Assembly: GCF_009720735.1 (NCBI RefSeq)
Contig: NZ_WNKU01000017.1
Coordinates: 20,052-84,051 of the forward strand
Source of the DNA: Heliobacterium mobile
GTDB taxonomy: Bacteria; Bacillota; Desulfitobacteriia; Heliobacteriales; Heliobacteriaceae
Direction: 5' to 3'
Length of the DNA: 64,000 nt
Below the pieces are notes generated by a model that saw only the letters and a program-made list of their open reading frames with translations, searched no databases and was not told the origin of the DNA. This document shows, one piece after another, positions 9,488-16,150 of the stretch. The translations under genes and the position numbers were made by a program. Positions within the stretch are counted from its first letter, which is position 1. Every line of letters starts with the position of its first letter.

Positions 9488-9573
9488 AGGGAAGCCCTCC
9501 TTTCTGCAAATTCAATTGGATAGCTATACGGTGAAGGTCCGTCTATTCTTGTCTAGTGTAACTCATCGGTCTT

Positions 9574-9609
9574 ATCCCTCACTTAGGGATATCTTAAAAA
9601 TAGCTTAAA
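9574..9609. promoter_or_regulatory. Possible response-regulator binding repeats in divergent promoter
   Basis: CTTAAA occurs at 9593-9598 and 9604-9609, an 11-base period typical of OmpR/PhoB tandem half-sites. A small palindrome, ATCCCT-N5-AGGGAT (9574-9590), is adjacent. The 312-base gap between the divergent genes at 9487 and 9800 otherwise holds AT-rich sequence with no clear promoter or RNA element. Confidence 0.35.
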
Positions 9610-9799
9610 TGAACATAAAGAATCCTTTCAATAAAAAAAGTGTCGCAACCAATTTGGTAAAGGACTTTCCCCGGTTAAAGCGAAATATGATTGTGAGAAC
9701 TACCTCGTTTTTCGTTAAGAATGAGATTCCTAGTGATGAATGTTCCTTCGTATGAACAGGCTTATGTAAAGAAATAAGGCGGCACGGGAGACGATAGGC

Positions 9800-12733
9800 G
9801 TGAAACGGTGGTTTTCGAAAGGGAAAGAGCTATTCGATATTCGATCACTGCGTGGACTTTTACGTTTTTTCACACTCTTTTTATTAGCTATTCCGGCACT
9901 TTTGACGGTATTGATTGCCTATTACGAATATGACGATCAAAAGCACGAGGCGTTCCGTCATATCAACCATACTGTCTCCATGCAAACGGAGATCATCGAT
10001 AACTGGTTTACCCAAAAGGCGGCCGAGTTGCGTGGTTTAGCTCAAATGGAATTTGTCCAACACTTGGATAAACCCATGATAAAACATAACTTTCAAGTCT
10101 TTTTGAGCAACCATAGCGATTTCAGTTGGGTCGCTTTTGTGAATACAGAAGGCTTGACGGAAATCGAATATCCCCTGGAAAAACCAGTCGACGTACGGGA
10201 CCGCAATTACTTTCATAGGTCCTTACGAGGGCAAGAACATATTTCCGATGTGCTGATCAGCCGAGCTACCGGGGAGCCTGTTGTCACCTTATCTTGGCCT
10301 CTATTCAACGAAACCGGAGAATTTAAAGGCTTGGTGATCGGAACAGTAAACCTTTCGACGATCGCTTTACTGATGGAGAATTACCGTTTTGGCGAAGAGG
10401 AAGAAACCTATCTCGTCGACAGGGAAGGAAAGATGATCACCCGTTCCGGTTTTTCCTATAGTGACAGCAGCCAAAATCCCTTGCCTGAATTGAACATGGT
10501 CAATACAGAAGGGTTTCAAAAGGTGTTGCGTGGTGAGATAGAGGGCTCTGCCTACCGGGACTACCGGGGTCAGCGAGTCATCGGTGTCTCTCAATTTATA
10601 CCGAAACTCGGCTGGGCCGTCATCAGTGAAATGGATGAACAGGAACTGTTGAGTCCCTTTTATCGGAAGATCGCCTTGTTCTTTGGCACCTATGTCATCC
10701 TTCTGCTGGTAGTGCTGCCGTCCATACGCCGTGTATCCGAACGGATTGAGATGCCGATCCAACGAATGATGTTAGTCTCCCGAATGATACAGGCGGGAAA
10801 GTATGAACAACTGAAATGTGACGATAGCTGCAAGTCGGAGCCGCGAGAGTTGAGTTTGCTCTGTCACACGATTCAGCAGATGGCGACGACGATCGTGGGG
10901 GACATGGAACTCCTTAACCAATCGAACCGGACCTTGATGGAATCGGAAACGAAATACCGAAGTCTCGTTCAAAACGCGATTTTCGGCGTTTACGTCCTGC
11001 AAAATGACCGGTTCCAATTCGTAAACCCACGGTTCGCTGAGTTTTTTGACTATACCGAAGAAGAAGTTTTAGCTATGTCCAACTACCTGCAACTGATCCA
11101 TCCGGAAAGCCGAGAGCAGGTTCAAGAAGATGCTCGCCGTCGATTGACGAGCCAGGAGGAACCGACCCCTTACGAGATTCGAGGCATTAAAAAGGATGGC
11201 ACCTCGATCTACCTGGAAGTGTTGGGTGCACCAGTTAGCTACGAAGGGAAGCCGGCCATTTTGGGGACGGTGGTTGATATTACCCGGCGAAAATTGGCTG
11301 ATGAAGCGGTACGGGAGAAGGAGGCGCGTTTCCGCACCCTTGTCGAGTCTATCCGTGATCTAGTCTTTACCTTAGACATGGAAGGACGAATTACTGCAAC
11401 TTACGGGAAATGGCCGGAGGCGGCTGACAACAGCCCGACTCAAATCATCGGAAAGCATATCGGTCAGGTAATTGCTGACACCGAGCCTTTTTGGGACGGT
11501 GAACAACCCCAGTTGTGGGCACAGCGGGGGGATTCCATCTTCGTCGAGTGGACTATGCACCTTCCCGAAGGCACGCGCTTCTACCACATATCCCTGTCTC
11601 CCATCGGGACGACAGCCGGTGATGTGATCGGTATGGTCGGAATCGGGCGGGACATGACAGAACGGCGACAGATGGAGGAACAACTTCGCTATTATTGCTC
11701 CCACGATCCGTTGACCGGTTTGTACAATCGAGCCCATTTTCAAGAGGAAATGAGCCGTTTGGCCGGATCTACATCGCCGGTCGGAGTCATTATTTGCGAT
11801 GTCGATGGGCTGAAAAGTGTAAACGATACCTTAGGACATCCCGTGGGGGATATGCTGTTGACGGGTATCGGCCAAGCGCTTACGCGCTGTGTCCGTGCGA
11901 GCGATGTGGTGGCACGCATCGGAGGGGATGAGTTCGCCATCCTTTTGCCGGAGGGGGACGGGAAGGCGGCGCAACGCATCAGCCAACGAATTCGCCTCGC
12001 CGTTGATGCACTGAACGTCGTCCATCCCGAACTGCCCCATTACGTGTCGTTAGGGTATGCCGTAAAAGTTGGCGCGGAAAAAAGCATGATAGAAGTGTTT
12101 CGAGACGCTGACGATAACATGTACCGTGAGAAGATGCGCCATAAGAGCCGGGTCCGCAAAATCATCCTTCGAGCGTTGACCATGAAATTGGACACGAAAG
12201 AACGAGATTTGATGGGACATATGCAGCGCGTCGGCGATTTAGCCGCCCGTCTCGGTGCGGCGGCCGGATTACGGGCAGACCAGGTGGATAATTTGCGCTT
12301 GGCCGGTGAATATCACGATGTTGGTAAAGTGGCCGTTTCCCGGGATATCTTAGGTAAAAAGGGTATGTTGGCCCCGGAGGAGTATTTGGAGGTTCAGCGC
12401 CATAGTGAAGTCGGCTACCGGATCGCCCAGTTGAAGACGGAAATTGCCCATGTGGCGGAATGGATTTTATTTCACCATGAGCGTTGGGATGGCAGCGGCT
12501 ACCCGCAACAATTAGCCCGTGAGGGAATCCCCTTTGAATCCCGAATTTTAGCGATCGTCGATGCCTACGATGTGATGACCCATAACCAGCCCTATCGACA
12601 TAGCTTGACGCCTCAGGAGGCGGTGGCGGAACTGCGGCGTTTTTCGGGCACACAGTTTGATCCGCAGCTGGTCGGTATTTTTGTCGGTCTGATTGAATCG
12701 ATGATTGCATCGACAGAGGAAGGGAAGAACTAA
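9800..12733 (+). CDS. Cache-PAS-PAS-GGDEF-HD-GYP cyclic-di-GMP receptor enzyme
   Basis: A 977-residue membrane protein combining both halves of cyclic-di-GMP turnover. Order: membrane segment (18-42), extracellular Cache-type sensor, second membrane segment (about 293-313), HAMP-like linker, two PAS domains (about 375-505 and 510-630), GGDEF, HD-GYP. The GGDEF motif is intact at residues 708-712 and has an RxxD inhibitory site (RASD) five residues before it, so a product-inhibited cyclase is expected. The HD pair is at 839-840 (YHDVGKVAV), and HHERWDGSGYP is complete, so the phosphodiesterase should also be active. GTG start behind GGGAG. The gene is divergent from the two-component operon. 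Its stop overlaps the stop of the gene on the opposite strand. Confidence 0.95.
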   Translation: MKRWFSKGKELFDIRSLRGLLRFFTLFLLAIPALLTVLIAYYEYDDQKHEAFRHINHTVSMQTEIIDNWFTQKAAELRGLAQMEFVQHLDKPMIKHNFQVFLSNHSDFSWVAFVNTEGLTEIEYPLEKPVDVRDRNYFHRSLRGQEHISDVLISRATGEPVVTLSWPLFNETGEFKGLVIGTVNLSTIALLMENYRFGEEEETYLVDREGKMITRSGFSYSDSSQNPLPELNMVNTEGFQKVLRGEIEGSAYRDYRGQRVIGVSQFIPKLGWAVISEMDEQELLSPFYRKIALFFGTYVILLLVVLPSIRRVSERIEMPIQRMMLVSRMIQAGKYEQLKCDDSCKSEPRELSLLCHTIQQMATTIVGDMELLNQSNRTLMESETKYRSLVQNAIFGVYVLQNDRFQFVNPRFAEFFDYTEEEVLAMSNYLQLIHPESREQVQEDARRRLTSQEEPTPYEIRGIKKDGTSIYLEVLGAPVSYEGKPAILGTVVDITRRKLADEAVREKEARFRTLVESIRDLVFTLDMEGRITATYGKWPEAADNSPTQIIGKHIGQVIADTEPFWDGEQPQLWAQRGDSIFVEWTMHLPEGTRFYHISLSPIGTTAGDVIGMVGIGRDMTERRQMEEQLRYYCSHDPLTGLYNRAHFQEEMSRLAGSTSPVGVIICDVDGLKSVNDTLGHPVGDMLLTGIGQALTRCVRASDVVARIGGDEFAILLPEGDGKAAQRISQRIRLAVDALNVVHPELPHYVSLGYAVKVGAEKSMIEVFRDADDNMYREKMRHKSRVRKIILRALTMKLDTKERDLMGHMQRVGDLAARLGAAAGLRADQVDNLRLAGEYHDVGKVAVSRDILGKKGMLAPEEYLEVQRHSEVGYRIAQLKTEIAHVAEWILFHHERWDGSGYPQQLAREGIPFESRILAIVDAYDVMTHNQPYRHSLTPQEAVAELRRFSGTQFDPQLVGIFVGLIESMIASTEEGKN

Positions 12734-13047
12734 GGTTTTCCGATTCCATCGACGAGATGCCAAAAGGCCAAGATGGGATGTTTCGTCAGCATTTTAGGTC
12801 CAGAGAAACGCATGACCGCGGTGATTTTCTCCCGCATATCTTTTTTGTAGCAGTGAACCGGGCATCTACCACAAGTCGATTTTTGTTCACCAAATTTGCA
12901 TCGCTCCAAGCGAGCGAAGGCATAGTTGATCAACTCTTGGCAATCGGGGCAGAGGCCGCCGTCATGGCCATGGTGGGCGTCACAATAGATCTGAATCATC
13001 GCGTGAACTGTTTTCTTTTCCCGGGTGCTCCTTCCGTTGTTCTGCAT
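12730..13047 (-). CDS. Nitrous oxide-stimulated promoter (YgbA/NosP-like) family protein
   Basis: A 105-residue Cys-rich small protein. The pattern IYCDAHHG, CPDCQELINYAFARLERC, CGRCPVHCYKKDMREKI is characteristic of the YgbA_NO family. That family is induced by nitric oxide in some bacteria and its biochemical role is unsettled. The clustered cysteines and histidines suggest a metal or Fe-S site, which is inference. The ATG follows AAAGGAAC. Its stop codon overlaps the stop of the converging GGDEF/HD-GYP gene, so the two tails share four bases. Confidence 0.85.
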   Translation of the reverse strand: MQNNGRSTREKKTVHAMIQIYCDAHHGHDGGLCPDCQELINYAFARLERCKFGEQKSTCGRCPVHCYKKDMREKITAVMRFSGPKMLTKHPILAFWHLVDGIGKP

Positions 13048-13162
13048 AGTAAAGTTCCTTTCTTTAATGATAGGAGGACTGTGGCTGTTGTCAGTAGAAT
13101 TGGACGGGTATGATGAACGTGGGAATTAGATGGAACTTTTTTAGAAAAAGGATGAAGTTTCA

Positions 13163-14326
13163 ATGGTTGAAAAAATCGTACTCGGAGGCCAGGCTATCGT
13201 CGCGGGGCGAGGCTCCATAGAACACGTAAAAACGCTGGAAGCCAAACGAGCCATGATCGTCACTGGTGGGCAATCGATGTTTGCCAACGGTGCCATCGGC
13301 CGTATTGAAGAGATATTTCAGCAAAAGGGATGTGCCACATCGGTCTTTTCGGGCATCGGTCCCAATCCAGACACCAGCATCGTGTTACAGGGACTCGAAC
13401 AGATGAGAGCCTTTGAGCCGGACGTGCTCATCGCCATCGGGGGCGGATCTGCGCTCGATGCGGCCAAAGTGATGAGCCTTTTTTATGAATACCCTCAGAT
13501 TACTTTTGAAAATGTCCTCACCGTCCCGCTTCCTGAGCGGCGGCAGAAGCTGACCCTTGTGGCCATCCCGTCCACTTCCGGCACGGGAAGTGAGGTAACC
13601 AAAGCGTCGGTCATCACTTTCAAAGAACAGAACTTGAAAATCGGACTGAAAACAACGGCCATGATCCCGGACATTGCGATCCTGGACGGAGAGATTACGA
13701 TGTCTATGCCGCCCCATGTGGTTGCCGAGACAGGCATGGATGCGCTGACTCATGCCGTCGAAAGCTACATCAACCGGAACATGGGCGCATTTATGGAGCC
13801 CTTAGCCCGGGGCGCTGTAGAGGGGATCTTTGCCAATCTACCGGCTTCTTACCTGGAAAAAGACCCGGAAAGCCGCGATAAGATGCATTTGTACCAGTGC
13901 ATGGCCGGGTTGGCTTTCAATCATGCCGGATTGGGAATGGCCCACGGTATCGCTCACGCAGTCGGCGGCAGGTTCGGTCTCGGTCACGGGTTGCTCAATG
14001 CCATTTTATTGCCCTATGTGCTGCGGTTCAATCGACGCGATAGGGAAGTGACCTTGAAATTGCAGCGATTAGCCCATAGCATCGGCAGTGATGACTTCGT
14101 CGATTCGGTCGAGCAATTGAACCGGACGCTGCAAATTCCCTCCTCCTTCCGGGAAGCAGGAATTTCTCGAGAAAATTTTGAAAAAGACTTTTCGAACCTC
14201 CAGGAAAACGCCATGAAGGGATCGACCCGTGCCAATCCGGTGCCGGTGAGGGCGGACCAGATGGCCTCCTTTTTACAAGGAGTCTTCCAGGGGGATGTTG
14301 AGGCCATTCAAGCGATCCCTCAGTAG
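13163..14326 (+). CDS. Iron-containing alcohol dehydrogenase
   Basis: A group III (Fe-dependent) NAD(P)H alcohol dehydrogenase of 387 residues, which interconverts an alcohol and its aldehyde or ketone. The nucleotide site AIGGGSALDAAK, the PSTSGTGSEVT loop and the metal ligands (Asp in AILDGEI, His in DALTHAVESY, AHGIAHAVG, GLGHG) are all present. Length is normal for the family. The start is ATG 13163 behind AAAAGGATG. It is a single gene with a terminator downstream. In a fermenting anaerobe it would dispose of reducing equivalents; the substrate cannot be told from the sequence. A butanol- or 1,3-propanediol-type enzyme is possible. Confidence 0.93.
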   Translation: MVEKIVLGGQAIVAGRGSIEHVKTLEAKRAMIVTGGQSMFANGAIGRIEEIFQQKGCATSVFSGIGPNPDTSIVLQGLEQMRAFEPDVLIAIGGGSALDAAKVMSLFYEYPQITFENVLTVPLPERRQKLTLVAIPSTSGTGSEVTKASVITFKEQNLKIGLKTTAMIPDIAILDGEITMSMPPHVVAETGMDALTHAVESYINRNMGAFMEPLARGAVEGIFANLPASYLEKDPESRDKMHLYQCMAGLAFNHAGLGMAHGIAHAVGGRFGLGHGLLNAILLPYVLRFNRRDREVTLKLQRLAHSIGSDDFVDSVEQLNRTLQIPSSFREAGISRENFEKDFSNLQENAMKGSTRANPVPVRADQMASFLQGVFQGDVEAIQAIPQ

Positions 14327-14460
14327 GCAGCCCTTATTCAGCATCGGTAGTGCCTATTGAACCCAGTGTACCACTAAGCACCTAACTTCCGCTTGAAAAA
14401 TAGGGCGGCTCCACTTGTTTGGAAGACAGATGTTGAAACAGAAAAGCCGTTTTTTGGGTA

Positions 14461-14507
14461 TAAGCAAGCTGGCCCGATGACTCTTCCGGGCCAGCTTGCT
14501 TTTTATA
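14461..14507 (+). terminator. Rho-independent terminator
   Basis: A 15-bp stem (AAGCAAGCTGGCCCG and complement) followed by a T-rich tail. It ends the alcohol dehydrogenase transcript, about 135 bases after the stop. The intervening sequence shows nothing recognisable. Confidence 0.88.
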
Positions 14508-14565
14508 TTGACCGGGCAAAGAAAAGGCACAAAGGCTTTTGTAAAGAAACCCAGGCGCCGGGGTG

Positions 14566-14594
14566 TTGACAAAAAGCAAACGTTTTCGTATTAT
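14566..14594 (+). promoter_or_regulatory. Consensus sigma-A promoter
   Basis: TTGACA (14566-14571), a 17-base spacer, then TATTAT (14589-14594). It lies 35 bases before the start codon at 14630. Confidence 0.82.
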
Positions 14595-14629
14595 GTCTAT
14601 GTATTAACGGACTAAAGGAGATAACATCT

Positions 14630-15805
14630 ATGAATAACGATTCTTTTTGGGAGGCTAACTTGGACGAGATAAAACGCGGATATCGCTGGGATGAAAAAAT
14701 GGAAAGCTTCGTTTGTATCGTCTGTGGCGCCGCCTTTTTGCAAGGACAGGTTTTTCCGATAGAGGACCGTTTTTTTGATGCGGAAAAGTCGGCGAAGCTG
14801 CATGTGGCCCAGGAACATGGATCGATGTTTCAAGTCCTGCTCGGGTTAGATAAAAAGTACACTGGAATCACGGATCACCAGAAAAAACTGCTGACGTTCT
14901 TCTATAAGGGCTACAGCGATAAAGAGATCTGTGACGAACTGGGCGGCAGTGCCTCAACAATACGAAACCACCGGTTTAACTTAAAGGAAAAGGAACGGCA
15001 GGCCAAAGCCTTCCTAGCCATGATGGAGTTATTGAAAGACACCCTCGATAAGAGAGACAAGTCCGAAGACACCAAGGGGAACCCGAAAGGCGGCACTGCA
15101 TCTCCGGTGATTACGGAGGCAGAGGCCGAGAAGGTGTTGCGCAGTTGTTTCAAAGAGGGGCTAGAGGGACCGCTGACCCGTTTCCCGGACAAGGAAAAGC
15201 GAAGAATCATCATTCTGAACCACCTGATCAGGAAGTTTGCACAAAACCGAAAATACAACGAAAAAGAGGTCAACGAGATCATTAAAGAAGTTTACCCCGA
15301 CTATGCCATTATCCGCCGTTGTTTCATCGACTATGGTTTCATGGAACGAGCCGACGACGGCAGCGCCTATTGGGTCAAGGCCGATGGGAATTCGGATGAT
15401 AGTTTGGAGCAAGTTCAAGCAGAGAAGGGAGACAGCATGGATAAAGAACGACGTTCTCAGATTAAACGGGAATATAAAGAGTCCTTTCGAGATATGGGGA
15501 TCATTCAGATCAAGAATCAGCAAACGGGGAAGGTCTTTATCGAGACCAGCAAAAATCTTTCGGCGGCCTTCAACAAAAACCGGTTTACCTTGATGCATGG
15601 GGCTCACCGGAACAAAGAGTTGCAACAAGATTGGAACACCTATGGAGCGGATCAGTTTACCTTTGAAGTGCTTGAGCAGATCAAACCGACAGAAGAAGTC
15701 AACCGCGATTGCACAGAAGAGTTGAAGATGCTCGAGGAAATCTGGATGGACAAACTGCAACCGTACGGGGAAAAAGGGTATCATAAGATCCCGAAAGAGA
15801 GGTAA
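14630..15805 (+). CDS. LuxR-type HTH / DUF2087 / GIY-YIG-like fusion protein
   Basis: A 391-residue multi-domain protein. Residues 20-65 hold a CxxC and an HxxxxH (CIVC, HVAQEH) that may bind zinc. Residues about 85-125 look like a LuxR-type helix-turn-helix (GYSDKEICDELGGSASTIRN). Residues about 165-250 match DUF2087 (FPDKEKRRIIILNHLI, YPDYAIIRRCFIDYGFMER), a domain often attached to regulators. The last 115 residues resemble a diverged GIY-YIG-type domain (GIIQIKNQQTGKVFIETSKN), which in relatives is a separate small protein. It starts at ATG 14630 behind AAAGGAG and has its own consensus promoter and terminator. A DNA-binding regulator is the best guess; nuclease activity is not shown. Confidence 0.8.
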   Translation: MNNDSFWEANLDEIKRGYRWDEKMESFVCIVCGAAFLQGQVFPIEDRFFDAEKSAKLHVAQEHGSMFQVLLGLDKKYTGITDHQKKLLTFFYKGYSDKEICDELGGSASTIRNHRFNLKEKERQAKAFLAMMELLKDTLDKRDKSEDTKGNPKGGTASPVITEAEAEKVLRSCFKEGLEGPLTRFPDKEKRRIIILNHLIRKFAQNRKYNEKEVNEIIKEVYPDYAIIRRCFIDYGFMERADDGSAYWVKADGNSDDSLEQVQAEKGDSMDKERRSQIKREYKESFRDMGIIQIKNQQTGKVFIETSKNLSAAFNKNRFTLMHGAHRNKELQQDWNTYGADQFTFEVLEQIKPTEEVNRDCTEELKMLEEIWMDKLQPYGEKGYHKIPKER

Positions 15806-15875
15806 GCACCGAAAGACAAGTAAGCGATCGAGGAACATCAACGACGATTGTTTCGACGATTGTTTCATAGCAGCA

Positions 15876-15920
15876 ATAAGGAGAGCGACTTAAAGCATTA
15901 GGTCGCTCTCCTTATGTTTT
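15876..15920 (+). terminator. Rho-independent terminator
   Basis: A perfect 14-bp stem (ATAAGGAGAGCGAC and complement) with a 12-base loop, followed by GTTTT. It closes the 14630 gene. The 70 bases before it contain only a short tandem repeat of CGACGATTGTTT. Confidence 0.85.
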
Positions 15921-16063
15921 CATTCGGTTGCATGTATATATTTTTAAAAAAATTACAGAGATTCCCCAAAAACGCTTCGACATAGGTGTTCGATATGATA
16001 TAAGTAATTTGAATGAAAAAGCAACAAAAGAACTTGTAATTGTACGAACATAAATATCTGAAT

Positions 16064-16079
16064 AGTGATATAATTCACT
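16064..16079 (+). promoter_or_regulatory. Extended -10 promoter overlapped by a Rex-like operator
   Basis: TGATATAAT (16066-16074) is an extended -10 element. It sits inside the inverted repeat AGTGA-TATAAT-TCACT. The core GTGA-N6-TCAC has the geometry of Rex sites (TTGTGAAnnnnTTCACAA), though the outer TT/AA bases do not match. Rex senses NADH/NAD+, which would suit the NADH-linked hydrogenase operon that follows. The expected start point is near 16081, giving a 70-base leader. Confidence 0.5.
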
Positions 16080-16150
16080 TATACGTAAAATTATTCGGTA
16101 TACTGAAATTTTCCGATTATTGTCTGCAGCCAATGGAAAGGAGCGCTTCT

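Noticed and set aside
12162..12749. 195-residue open frame antisense to the HD-GYP domain
   Set aside because: Arg/Pro/His/Ser-rich composition is typical of an antisense shadow, and it covers conserved catalytic codons.
13081..13113. Ten-codon leader peptide before the alcohol dehydrogenase
   Set aside because: GTG follows TAGGAGG by only three bases and nothing indicates regulation; support is too weak to list.
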